From Trichomonas vaginalis G3 (lineage: Eukaryota > Parabasalia > Trichomonadida > Trichomonadidae): a DNA stretch of 64,000 bases. The notes beneath the pieces were generated by a model. It ran no database searches and was not told where the DNA came from. It saw only the letters and a list, made by a program, of their open reading frames with translations. Of this stretch, positions 11,272-20,886 are shown piece after piece. A program made the position numbers and the translations under genes. How positions within the stretch are numbered: position 1 is the first letter of the stretch; the number at the start of each line of letters is the position of its first letter. The stretch is taken from the NCBI RefSeq assembly GCF_026262505.1, contig NC_067208.1, forward strand, positions 7,201,962 through 7,265,961, in the 5' to 3' direction.

Positions 11272-11616
11272 ATGAGCGAAGAAGTGAAGGAGATGGAGCT
11301 GCTTGCAAAAATGAAAGAAATTCGATTCGATCCAAAAAACTGCAATGGTTATAAATGGATAATCATTAATTTACAAAAACAACCAAATTTCACAGAATTA
11401 AAAACATTCTGCACAACCATATCACAGCTTTCAAGCATTCCGATATACAGAGAATACTATCGCAGAAAGAAATCCTGCATTTTCTGGGTAGAGGAAAATC
11501 TTGACCAAATAAACTCATTTGTCAAGAATAACAAAGTTGAAATTCAAGTATTTTGCGATAGAGACAAGGAAAATAAGTACTTGCAAATCAAGCCGCTTGA
11601 ATCCTTTGTTTTGTAG
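11272..11616 (+). CDS. Small uncharacterised protein, 114 residues
   Basis: The frame runs from MSEEVKEMELLAKMKEIRF to QIKPLESFVL. It is mixed-charge with a predicted alpha/beta character, without membrane or signal segments. The order looks like a compact single domain: an acidic N-terminal helix, a WIIINLQ strand, a basic YYRRKKSCIFWV strand and a final QVFCD strand. I do not recognise a family. The ATG is preceded by a TGCAATTTGGCTGA context rather than a clear initiator, so expression is uncertain. The gene could be a remnant of something larger. Confidence 0.45.
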   Translation: MSEEVKEMELLAKMKEIRFDPKNCNGYKWIIINLQKQPNFTELKTFCTTISQLSSIPIYREYYRRKKSCIFWVEENLDQINSFVKNNKVEIQVFCDRDKENKYLQIKPLESFVL

Positions 11617-12115
11617 ATCATTTTTGTTTATTATACAATTACTCTAAGGTTGCAAAAAGCGGGGAACGATACAGAAATTGAGAGAACCCGGCCCCTTAAG
11701 CGAGAACCCAGCACGGGGAAATGAACGATATAAAATGTAGTTTTTTCCTTATTTTTATCTCAATTTTTAATTTTTGAGAGGAAAAATTCAAGAAAAATAT
11801 AGAGTTTAACGAGAAAAACATATGTATTTTGAGTACTCTTTCTATATTTTATTAAACAAAGAAATCAAAAATTCTCCGCTACGCGGCAATATTTTTGGAA
11901 ACCCACTTTTCTAACCGTGGGTTAACTCAATTTTTTGAGAACTTTGAGAGGAAAACCGAACCCATTTACGGCTGGGGCGTTATATCTCGCTATCCAATCT
12001 TTTTCAGACCGTTAGAATTGCACATTGACCGCCGGGTTACCGAACCCACATCCATTAGTGCAATTTCCAATTCGGTTTAAGATCATTTTATTCTATAGCA
12101 AAATTCATGATAATA
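11617..12115. other. Gene-free spacer with a hAT-end-like motif and dyads
   Basis: No gene. The segment TAAGGTTGCAAAAAGCGGGG (about 11645-11664) closely matches TAAGGTTGCAAAAAGTGGG on the minus strand at about 39132-39152, upstream of the hAT transposase fragment, so it may be an orphan hAT terminus. Further right are short GC-rich dyads such as AACCCAC/GTGGGTT and TTGCAC/GTGCAA. They could be the remains of another repeat I cannot name. Confidence 0.4.
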
Positions 12116-12117
12116 TA

Positions 12118-13416
12118 GGGTGTCCAAAGGTGTGTTTAGCACAAACCTGAATACTGCGAATAGAAATAAACAAGTTACATATATATAAAGTTTATTTAAA
12201 TATAATCACCATTGGATTCAATCACGCGTTCGCAGCGATCGATCCAGGCTTGAAAGACACGCTTTAAATCATCATGAGAAAATTGCTCAAATTGCTCTCT
12301 TACAAAATTTTCAAGATCATCTGGACTCGCGAATTCGCGTCCTTCAGCTCTCTTTTTTAGCGTGCCGAATAAATAAAAGTCAGAGGGTGCAATATCAGGT
12401 GAATAAATTGGGTTTGGAACAACTTTGACATTGTTTTCCACCAAGTAATTCATTACCTTATGACTTTTGTGAACTCTTGAATTATCAAAATGAATTGCAA
12501 ACTTTTGTTTTTGTTGTTTGGATTTCTCAAACTCATCAGAATTGATAATTTGAGTAAGAACATTGTCAATTAGATACTGAGCATTCATCGTATTAGGTTT
12601 TTGAAGAATATCAATTGCGATGATGCCATTCACACCCCAAAAAACCGACAACATCATCATTGGTGTGTCAATTTTTTTCTTCGGGAATGTTTGCGGATTT
12701 TCATCCTTCGGGATCCACATGATTTTGGCTTCTGTTGCATATTGAAACCAAGACTCGTCCCCTGTTACTAAAAAGCGAAACTTCTTGGATTGATACGCAC
12801 GCAATATAGAGAGGAGCTCTTTCGAAGATTGGACTCTAGATTTTTTTTGAACTGAATTAAGGTTGTGCGGAACCCAACGTGTATACGCTAGTTTGTAGTT
12901 CAAATAATTGTGCAGATAATAACGGACTGTTGTACGTGGTATCTTTGTCATCTCCTCTATCCTTCTGAGTGATGCTCTTGGGTCTTCATCTAGCGCTTGA
13001 AGAATTGCTTTGATTTTTCTTTGATCCGGCGATTTTTTGTCAATTTTTATGATGGGCGCCTTTTTGTTCATGAAGTGATACATCCTAACATGATACGTTA
13101 CAGTGGAATAGCTAGGAGCATCCATACCGAAGCATTTTACCAATGTCTCGTAGATTTTTTACAGTCTTTGCATTTTTTTGCAAGAGCGAGGATGTTTTCT
13201 TTATGATTCATTAAAAAAATGAAAAAAATCCCGCCAAAATTTCCCGCGAAACCGCCTCTTGTCTCAAAATTCATTTTATATCCCGGCATGGCGCCAAAAT
13301 ACAACATACTCATCATATACATATATTCATATTTTTTATTATATATTTATAATCAGCATATATCTCCTTTAATAGTCTCATATAGAGCGCTGTGCTAAAC
13401 GCACCTTTGGACACCC
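12118..13416 (-). mobile_element. Mariner transposon of the Tvmar1 type, with both TIRs and TA duplications
   Basis: The 1,299-bp element is bounded by inverted ends GGGTGTCCAAAGGTGTGTTT (left) and the complement of GGGTGTCCAAAGGTGCGTTT (right), with TA on each side (12116-12117 and 13417-13418). Size, termini and the D,D34D transposase fit Tvmar1, the abundant T. vaginalis mariner. It looks nearly complete apart from a frame problem near the transposase N-terminus. Confidence 0.93.
12196..13211 (-). pseudogene. Mariner (D,D34D) transposase with a frame disruption near its N-terminus
   Basis: The main frame (12196-13143) encodes 315 residues with mariner landmarks: the WVPHNL linker motif, TGDESWF with the first Asp at 129, HFDNSRVH with Asp 220, and YSPDIAPSDFYLFG with Asp 255, exactly 34 residues later. 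An N-terminal piece, MNHKENILALAKKCKDCKK, begins at 13211 in a different frame. The two frames meet around a run of six T (six A on the coding strand) at 13155-13160, so a single-base length change there is the likely cause. The enzyme would bind the TIRs through its N-terminal helix-turn-helix region and cut and paste the element at TA. The catalytic domain is otherwise undamaged. Confidence 0.88.
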
Positions 13417-13636
13417 TATAGAATGCATTGGAAAATTCATCAGATGCACGGCAATACTGCACAAGAAGATCAATAGTATTTGCAGCAGTCGTTTCATCTC
13501 TCTCGAGGAGATGGACCGTAATAAACAGAAATTCATCAAAAGTGACAGCTCTCAATTTTTTGACATTTGTAAATTCTAAATTGAACGAGAAAAATGAAAT
13601 AATACTAAGCATAATACAATATTCTAGATTTAATTA

Positions 13637-13642
13637 TAATTA
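13637..13642. repeat. Putative target-site duplication of Polinton A, left copy
   Basis: TAATTA directly precedes the A-run of the left terminal repeat and recurs at 37294-37299 directly after the right terminal repeat. Six bases is the length usual for Polintons. The A/T-rich context leaves a base or two of slack. Confidence 0.65.
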
Positions 13643-13708
13643 AAAAAAAAAAGGTAGTGGGGCCTCCAGGCACTTCGTGCCCTCTAGCCCTGAAGATGTT
13701 TAGTATAA
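13643..13708. repeat. Polinton A left terminal inverted repeat
   Basis: It begins with an A-run, then GGTAGTGGGG, and continues to GTTTAGTATAA. It matches the complement of 37224-37293 with few differences. It contains the hairpin GGCAC-TTC-GTGCC at 13669-13681. Just inside lies the perfect 12-bp palindrome TTGTCCGGACAA (13711-13722). Confidence 0.9.
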
Positions 13709-13918
13709 CTTTGTCCGGACAAGTAAGGGTCTATCGTCGCTACAGGAAAAGTTACGGGCGTTCCAAGGAAGTATACTTTGAGAAGCCTTTTCTCCTTATA
13801 GAATGAGATAGGACGGTTATTTTACAAAACTGACAACACTTTGACCGAGTAGTTTTTTGTGCTGAACAAATAGTGTCATATAAACATCTGTCAAAAACCG
13901 TTTTTTACTTCACTTAAA
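13709..13918. other. Subterminal non-coding region of Polinton A
   Basis: About 210 bp between the terminal repeat and the first ORF, conserved at the far end of element B. It contains TTGTCCGGACAA and a final TCACTTAAA stretch just before the ATG that may act as the promoter. Confidence 0.5.
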
Positions 13919-14502
13919 ATGCCACGTAAGCTACGTAAGAATATACGTAAGAGGAAGAGAGCATTGAAACATCCAATAGTAAAACTGACACCACAACAAC
14001 AGTTGCAACAACAAATGATGAATGACCCCACTATGTTGCAACAAATGTCAAGCAACCCTATGCTTTTAAACCGAGTTATTGGTGCACAGAGTGGAGGTTT
14101 AAGAGCGGCACTTTTAGCGAAAATGGCAGGCTATGGTGGAGCTGCAGACGGAACAGCTTATAACCCTCAAAGTCAAATGAATTTGAGTTCACTCAAAAAT
14201 CAAATAACAGATGTCAAAAAGTCAAACATAGACATACAGAAACAAATAAGTGAAAACGAAAAGAAACTAGAATATGACAGACACACAAAGAAACTCAATG
14301 AGTTAAACGTAGAGAAAAAGAGAAAGAAGAACAACTGAAAGAACTAAGTACAGAGGAATATGCGAAAAAAGTGTCAGAAAAAGCAGCAGAAGTAGCAAAA
14401 ATGGAACAAGATGTTATAAATTTGAAAAACCATACTACTCAATATAAAGTACTGAAAGATGAAGAAATAAAAACAAAAAGCCCTGAAGACATATATGGAT
14501 AG
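13919..14502 (+). pseudogene. Polinton gene 1: basic N-terminal, coiled-coil protein (broken copy)
   Basis: The first gene of the capsid arm begins with a strongly basic segment (MPRKLRKNIRKRKRALKH). A Gln/Met-rich stretch, a small glycine-rich patch (KMAGYGGAADG) and a long Lys/Glu/Asn coiled coil follow. The basic head suggests nucleic-acid contact inside a virion, and the coiled coil suggests an assembly or scaffold role; both are inference. Its end overlaps the start of the next gene by 8 bp. The frame is broken, about one break. The family is unknown to me. Confidence 0.6.
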
Positions 14503-17154
14503 CGATGAGTATAAAAAAGAAGTTGAAGCAAATGTAAAGGCAGAAAAACTTTTACAGTTGCAAAACCAAACCGTACAGTATGAAAACTTAGCACAAGAAA
14601 GTAAAAATAACGACGCAGCCATGCAAAAGGCAATGAAAAGCGCAGAATATATAAAAGCTAATAATGACTGGTTAGATGCCCAAGCCAACGCCAAAGCAGC
14701 CCAACTTATAGGGTCAATAAGGACAAAAATACAAGCGGATGAAGACAGTTCAAATGAAGCTTTAATGAATGCTGACTTTAAGAACGCCTTCGAAGCTCTT
14801 CATAGTAAGGTGAAACTAGTGAACGACTTCTCATCTGGAAAGAAACTGAAGTCTGAAGGTTTCGACAACGAGTTAAGAGAAGTAGCACAAAATATGACGA
14901 AAATAACAGATGCAGCAACGAGACAGGCAGTTCAAAGTTCCTATGACGCCGTTAGAGCAACTGTTGTGGAAAGTCAAGAAAAAGAGTTACAACAGACCAA
15001 AACAGACCTAGTAAATGCTTTCTTAAGAACGAAAAGTCAGGTAGGACATTATGCTGCAGATGGAACATATGTGCCAGCTGGTGGAACTTATATACCACCA
15101 AACCCTCCAAGAGAAGCACCTGCACCAGGACTACCTAAAACATTTACATCGTCACATGGACACAGACACAGGCATGCACCAAAACCAACAGTTCAAAATC
15201 CAGCACCACAACCAACAGTTCAAAACACTGCACAACAACCACCTCCACAACCAGCACAGCAAACAACAGTTCAAAACCCTGCACAACAACAACCTCCACA
15301 ACCAGCACAGCAAACAACAGTTCAAAACCCTGCACAACAACAACCACAAACAGAGCAAGGACATAAAAGAAGTAGAGAACAAGGAAACCAAGAATTCTTA
15401 AAAATGCTTAAGGAAAATTATGGTTACCCAGATACTCTTGACTTTAGTGACAGATATAAAGAAGCTATTAGAAAGTTCAAGGAAGGAAATACTGACCCGA
15501 ACCTATTTAGCTTTATGGTTCAGCACCAAATGGGATATAATTTCAAACCTGGAAAATACAAGCTCGCTAAGGGATATGATTTAATAGCATATCATCCAAA
15601 TGACATGAATGAATTTACTCCGAGATATTTGGTGTCAGAGATAAATGATAATTCAACTATCTTCATGAAACGCGTAAAAAATAGAGACGGAACGAACGAA
15701 AGAAGAAAGGGTTATGAATGCGGATGACTTAAATAGGGAACTTGTTAAAAACGGTCTCGGAATATGAAATGCCAGCAGATGAGGTACAAGAAACTCCACA
15801 GGAAGAAGTTCAGATACAACCAGACATGGAAGAAATAGTTCAGCAACAACAGCTAGAAGAGCCTGAAGGAAACGAACAAGTCCCTCCTTTGGAAACTAAC
15901 TTCACAGAACTAGATGAAGATTTGGAACAGCCGAAAAATCTTGACCCTCAACAAGAGTATGCGGAGAATATGGAATCTTTCCAAGAGTCTAAGAAAAATT
16001 CGGCTGACATAGTAGAAGAATATCGAAAAATGTTCGCCGACATACAAAAGACTCCAACATCAGATGAAAATATTCAGCATAGAATGGAAGTACTGAAAGA
16101 AAATGTACGCAAATACAACAATCCTTTTTACTTACGACCATATAACGTTCAATCTTTGGCTGAACTCGGTGAAAATAAAAGGTTAAATTTCAACAAAACA
16201 TATAGAAATGAAACATTGTTTAAAGTTCATTCAGAACCTAACCAATATGGAAACAAACCTACTTTTGTTTCTGCAGACTATGGAACTACAATGAGATGGG
16301 GTCATAAAGCTAATCCGGATAGGTGGTTCATAAACTTACAACCACAATTCCAAGAAGTTGTAGACGCAATGGAAGTGAATGGTGAACCAGATATAGCTGG
16401 TATTTTCAGCGCGGCTTTAATGCCATTGAAAGATATGAAACATGCAGATATTTTGGACCAGTATGAAATGAACATGGCTGATGGAAATATAACACCTGAC
16501 GTTCTAGAACATTTATCTCAAAGAACTACACAGAACCATAGAGATGGTATATTTGGTGAAGAGTTTAGAAAGAAAGTTAGGGAGAGAGAAGGAAGAGAAC
16601 CTATTGTACATGACCTTGCAAACGAAAGTTTGCAAAATGTCATAAAAACTTACTTTGCAGACAATGAACCGAGAAGGGATGAATATTTAAGAAAACTCAA
16701 ATGGACAGTACCAAATGAAATGTTAGTATTGAAAAACATGTTCCTTGACAAAATAAAACCAACTACAGAAATAAATGACGCAAGACTGAAACATTGGGTA
16801 AAAGCTTTCCCATTCACAAAAGATATTATTGGTAACATGGAAAGAAAACCAGAATGGCTACAAAAACATATATTTGGAAACGAGCATATTCCATATGGAC
16901 AAGCTCTGTTTGAAGAGCTTGAACCGGAAACTCAGGAAAGAGTCATGCAAACAATACGCGAAGACTCAAATACAAACTATGACAAAATCTTTCTAGGATA
17001 TAGGTTACCTGAGTTGGGCGACCAGAGCCCAAAGGCAAAAAGGACATGGGAAATTTACAACATACTAGGTGAACATGAGGCAAAGATGCAACAACTTGAA
17101 GCAGAGGGCAAGTTACCAAAAGCGACACCAAAGAAGAAGAGTAGAACAAAGTGA
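14495..17154 (+). pseudogene. Polinton gene 2: large coiled-coil/Gln-Pro-rich protein (broken copy)
   Basis: This is the counterpart of the 900-codon open frame of element B (60302-63004); see that entry for domains. In element A the reading frame is interrupted, about one break. The Gln-Pro repeat zone (about 15180-15350) differs in copy number from that of B, as expected for slippage in repeated codons. Confidence 0.75.
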
Positions 17155-17275
17155 AAGTAGTGAAGAAGTAACTTCATCTAGTGAAAGTAGTGGCAATGAA
17201 GGAAAAAGAAGAGTTAAAAACTCAGTCAGGAAGAAAGTAAAGCTTGGTCCGAGTGGGTTCTATTATGATATATAA
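17069..17275 (+). CDS. Overlapping 68-residue basic/Ser-Glu protein
   Basis: The frame MNMRQRCNNLKQRASYQKRH to KLGPSGFYYDI overlaps the last 86 bases of gene 2 in another frame and extends 120 bases past it. It is conserved in element B at 60181-60387 with one visible change. Basic clusters flank an acidic Ser/Glu tract and the tail is aromatic. Small basic virion core proteins look like this, but function is inference. Whether it starts at its own ATG or is reached by frameshifting from gene 2 cannot be told here. Confidence 0.55.
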   Translation: MNMRQRCNNLKQRASYQKRHQRRRVEQSESSEEVTSSSESSGNEGKRRVKNSVRKKVKLGPSGFYYDI

Positions 17276-17307
17276 ATCCAACTATTCTATATTTTTACCC
17301 ATATGAA

Positions 17308-18900
17308 ATGTACGCCGCTCAGAATATAACGCCAACAGTTTTGGATGCCATGAACGGAAATGTTTCCGAATGGTATAACGAATGCGACAATGCCATTAGA
17401 AGGTATTATAGTTTGGAACTTACAACTGCTGTTTCTTATGGAAACGTAGGTGAGTTTGGAGAAGGTTCTTCAACAACAGTAGATATTGCTTGCGACAGGT
17501 TTCATATTATTTCTATTCTCATTCTTATACGTGGAACAAGACATTGAAATAAAACCTTCTGCCAAGTTGTCTGACAAGAAAGGTTGCAATGGAATTTTCT
17601 ATGTCGGATACCAATATGCTCCAGAAGTTTTCATGGGATATAAGATATATTCTAACTCTGACTTAGTTCAAACAGTAACATGGGCAAACTATGAATGGTT
17701 CGCTTTAAGAAACTCAGTACAACCACAAGCTAGAGAACAAACAGACCAGTATGCAAATATTGAGAAAATAAGAAGACTTGACCCTAACGTTCCAGGAGTT
17801 TATGTTAACCTTTCTGGTTCAGATGGAACTGCTGCCACTAAAGTAAAACTGAAACTTAGAGTTCCTTTGTCATCTTTCCTCATCTTCAGGTTTTTAAGAT
17901 ACTTGCCAAACTGGGCAGGAAAAATTTCTATTGAACTTACTCCAAGCAAAAATAACTTAGTCATTGCACCAACACAAGACCCATTCACTCTTACAGACGT
18001 AATGGGAACAAATAAAACGTCATTCGCCGAATTTTGCAAAGGCAAGGTTGACTTAGACTTTGGTTTCTCAAACCTCAACACTGAAGTAAACTATTATTTC
18101 AATGCTGCTGGAGATGCTTGGGACCCAGTTAAGTTTACATGCGAAAAATTTGAATGCAAGAGAATAGAAAGCAGACTTGCAGTCTATATGTTGGACCCAG
18201 ATATTTCAAATGCTTTAGCTGCCAAATATATTGCAGTTCCACTTATGTTCCCTATACACCAAATATCTGTCAAAGACTTTGCAGGTGAAGTTGGAAACCA
18301 AAATCCAGGAGCCGCAGGTGCAAGAACAGATATTGCTTTAACAACTGCAATGAAACATGCAGATACTATGTTTGTACTTTCAGACGAACTATAAATGACT
18401 ATTCTTGTTTCTACAACCCCGGTATTAAATATCATATAAACATAGATGGCAAATATTATCCAAGAGAAGAATATTCTACAGTTGAGGATATGAGGTCATA
18501 CAACTTGACATTAGATGCTATGAACTTTAACAACAACTTCACAACAACCATTAACCCTGAAATGCAAAGTTCTATTATGCCATATGTGAAAGTATGGACT
18601 CATACAGGAGGTCAAAAAACTCAATATACAAATGGAGACCGTTCAAACTTTTGGCTTGGCATTCCATTTGCTGACTCAGAAGACTTTATGGGTGGTATTT
18701 CAACTGTTGGTGCTGTACAAATACAATATACTGGTGACAGAGACGGTCCAGATGAATTGAAAGCAAAGAAGTTTACAAAACCAATAGCACTTTTCACGGA
18801 AGATGTCTTTTTGAAGATTCGTTCGATGAAACCTGCTGGGGCTCCTCAGATTGGCATAACGACAGCTTCCATCGAGCAGATTTTGGCAGCAGGTCAGTAA
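17308..18900 (+). pseudogene. Double-jelly-roll major capsid protein candidate (broken copy)
   Basis: It begins MYAAQNITPTVLDAMNGN, directly after the overlapping small ORF. Beta-rich blocks such as KVKLKLRVPLSSFLIFRFLR and WAGKISIELTPSKNNLVIA correspond to the loop-strand region that marks Polinton and virophage major capsid proteins, and a second jelly-roll-like part ends in IGITTASIEQILAAGQ. Size, composition and place between the scaffold-like gene and the minor capsid fit the hexon-forming capsid protein. The frame carries several breaks, about two or three. The 3' end overlaps the opposite-strand gene at 18794-19213. Confidence 0.75.
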
Positions 18901-19213
18901 GTTGTTCTTGAACTGACTTCTCTCCGTCAAATATTGACAGTACGCCAGTTTTGACATAATATTGTAAGATAAACTTACCTTTAGAAATATCTGTAAGTTT
19001 TGTTGTTATATTTTTGTCAACGTCAAGAACTTTCACCATTTCAGTTATACCAACTTTCTTTGCTTTATGGAAATATTTTGGTTCAGCAAATATTGCTATT
19101 CTATAACATTTACCATTGTTTGTATAAAGAACTATTCTGTCAATGTATTTGTATTGTTTGTGTGTGTAAACTTTGTTCTGCTTCAATTCGAAGAGATACT
19201 CGAATACGTCCAT
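18794..19213 (-). CDS. Uncharacterised 139-residue protein antisense to the capsid gene end
   Basis: This intact frame (MDVFEYLFELKQNKVYTHKQ to SSKRHLP) runs against the flanking capsid-arm genes and overlaps about 107 bases of the major capsid 3' end. It is also intact in B (58235-58654). Its N-terminal part looks like a compact beta-rich domain (RIVLYTNNGKCYRIAIFAEP), followed by a Lys-rich middle and a polar tail; the tail is the part that overlaps the capsid gene. Only 18 bp separate its ATG from that of the next gene on the other strand. I recognise no family; a regulator or assembly factor is possible. Confidence 0.75.
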   Translation of the reverse strand: MDVFEYLFELKQNKVYTHKQYKYIDRIVLYTNNGKCYRIAIFAEPKYFHKAKKVGITEMVKVLDVDKNITTKLTDISKGKFILQYYVKTGVLSIFDGEKSVQEQLTDLLPKSARWKLSLCQSEEPQQVSSNESSKRHLP

Positions 19214-19231
19214 CTTTTTATTCTAAGTAAA
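19214..19231. promoter_or_regulatory. 18-bp divergent promoter interval
   Basis: The ATGs at 19213 (minus) and 19232 (plus) are separated by a TTTTTATTCTAAGTAAA-type stretch. The fibre/structural pair has a closely similar interval at 34576-34593, so this appears to be a recurring bidirectional start module. Confidence 0.55.
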
Positions 19232-19815
19232 ATGTCATTTCCGAAAAATAGAAGCGTGAGTGTTTCAAAAGGTTTAATGGCGGTGGCAGATGTGAAGTTA
19301 AATTCACCAACTCAAACAAACAGTCAAAGTGTTGTTGTCAATGTCAAAGACAGAGATGTTGAAGTGGGGAAACCATACGAAGACGAAGATGGTATAACAA
19401 TTGTTCCTGTAAAAGAACAACCAACATATCCTGAAGTTAGCAGAGACTTAAGTTCTGTTGCAGATATTCGAAACGACTACCAACAACTGAAAGACAAACT
19501 TCAAACTCAGGAGAAGATTTGTCAAGCTTTAGGTATAATGTTAAACTTGGTCGAACACAACCCTGTAAAAGTGAACTCATATGTCATTGCACCTCATGAA
19601 GTTTTGAAAGAACTATTGAAACTTTTGACAGAGGCAGACGATATAAACATCAAAAGAAATAGAACCCGACATTAGTTGCTGTGGTGTTTCATATAATGTC
19701 ATTGACAAGATATACGTTATGAAAGGAGGTGAAACGTTGAACTTAAAGTATAGTTTTCCCAGACGTTATAAAAATATTTGACGACCACAACATTTCATTA
19801 AAATTTATTTGCTAA
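19232..19815 (+). pseudogene. Uncharacterised Polinton protein starting MSFPKNRSVSVS (broken copy)
   Basis: This is the counterpart of the intact 192-residue protein of B at 57638-58216, where it is described. In A the frame is broken, about one or two breaks. It sits between the divergent interval and the 76-residue gene, same order as in B. Confidence 0.6.
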
Positions 19816-19821
19816 GTAAAA

Positions 19822-20052
19822 ATGTCAAAACTTCTTGAAAGATGTTTGAAGAAAAATAATATAGACTTTATTTCATATAAAGGACTTTACACACTTTTGA
19901 ACGATATGAAAGACCCTGTTTTGTTTGTTCGTGTAGACAAAGGAAAGTTCTATGTCTTTACAAAATATTTGAACTTCTTAGACAGAGAACTTCAAGAAAC
20001 CTCATGTGAAAGTTTAGATGAAGTTCTTCTCCACTTTCAGAAAAACTTTTAA
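19822..20052 (+). CDS. Uncharacterised 76-residue protein
   Basis: A small intact protein (MSKLLERCLKKNNIDFISYK to LHFQKNF) conserved in B at 57401-57631 with two visible differences. It has an alpha/beta pattern with a basic N-terminal helix and a VRVDKGKFYVF strand, and no membrane segment. It lies 6 bp after the preceding gene and 10 bp before the minor capsid candidate, so it is likely a virion or assembly component. The family is unknown. Confidence 0.7.
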   Translation: MSKLLERCLKKNNIDFISYKGLYTLLNDMKDPVLFVRVDKGKFYVFTKYLNFLDRELQETSCESLDEVLLHFQKNF

Positions 20053-20062
20053 ATATATATAA

Positions 20063-20859
20063 ATGGCAGAAGATATAATGGTTTATACTATTACGACTAA
20101 AAACCCTGAGTCATATAATTCTATAACAACAAACTTACAAAGTCCTCAAGGACGATATTGTAAACTAACTTTAAACACAATGACGACTAAAGCCTGTTTT
20201 GCTCTTTTGACACCAGAAACTTTATTGTTGTGAATGGTAAAAAATACTCCTTTGAAGATACTTACTCAGATATACCACCAACAGGTTTTGTTGACTTATT
20301 TAATACTTTAAGTACAGGTGTAACATGTGCTGCAACTAGAGCAGGTTTCATTATGTTTGGATGTCCGACTGAGTTTACTATAAACAATATGAGCTATAAT
20401 ACAAAACTTATTTCTGGTTTTTACTACCAACAGTTTCCTATAACAGGAAAAGGTGTCATACAAGGAATGTCTATTCCATTGACATTAAGCACACCAATCT
20501 TATATATTGTTTCAAACTTAGGTTCAAAGTGTTATTCGAATGTCGACAGAAACTATTATGACCAAAAGATACTTATGCGTATAAACAATACTTTCTCTGC
20601 TGGTTTGCCTATTGTTCATTCGAAATGCAGAATTTTCAACCTTAGTGAACTCAAACACTTTGGCAAGTATAACGTTGACATTAGTTGACGCAAACTTTGT
20701 TCCTGTAAAACTTTTATGTCCTATGTATTTGTCAATGACGGCAGAAAGTTTCGAATTGGAAGATGCAACTGTGAAAGTATTGTATTACAAGAACAACTTC
20801 AACAACAAATAGCTCAAGAACAACAAATGCAACAAATGCAACAACAAAGTCAAGAATAA
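20063..20859 (+). pseudogene. Penton-like minor capsid protein candidate (broken copy)
   Basis: Counterpart of the intact 265-residue protein of B (56593-57390), which holds the annotation. In A the frame is broken, about two breaks. Order and spacing relative to the major capsid and helicase are the same. Confidence 0.65.
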
Positions 20860-20886
20860 AAAAAAATATTTTTTTTATTTATAAAA
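20860..20886 (+). promoter_or_regulatory. AAAAAATATTTTTTT-type promoter of the helicase gene
   Basis: A near-palindromic A-run/TATT/T-run block followed by TTTATAAAAATG precedes the helicase. The same block precedes the SSB-like gene (22125-22141), the extra winged-helix gene in B (about 55300-55320) and the 45383 ORF, suggesting a common promoter class distinct from that of the KilA-N genes. Confidence 0.5.

Larger units (their letters stand above)
12083..13612 (-). pseudogene. Short ORF interrupted by the mariner insertion
   Basis: A minus-strand frame beginning MLSIISFFSFNLEFTNVKKL at 13612 reads without stops up to the TA target site of the mariner at 13418. Beyond the mariner it continues for about 10 codons and stops at 12083. 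The segment DEFLFITVHLLERDETTAA is protein-like, so this may be a fragment of a host or transposon gene, but I recognise no family. Its upstream side is cut short by Polinton A only 25 bp away, so its original promoter or N-terminus may have been displaced. Confidence 0.4.

Noticed and set aside
11895-12080. 61-codon ORF between the small protein and the mariner
   Set aside because: No protein-like pattern; it lies over GC-rich dyads and has no initiator.
13313-13612. Complete 99-codon host gene
   Set aside because: Its last part is read into the mariner terminus, so the frame as it stands is an artefact of the insertion; I list the interrupted ORF instead.
15144-15391. Val/Cys/Leu-rich frames in the Gln-Pro repeat (also 62063-62313)
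   Set aside because: Off-frame readings of the QPTVQN repeats of gene 2.
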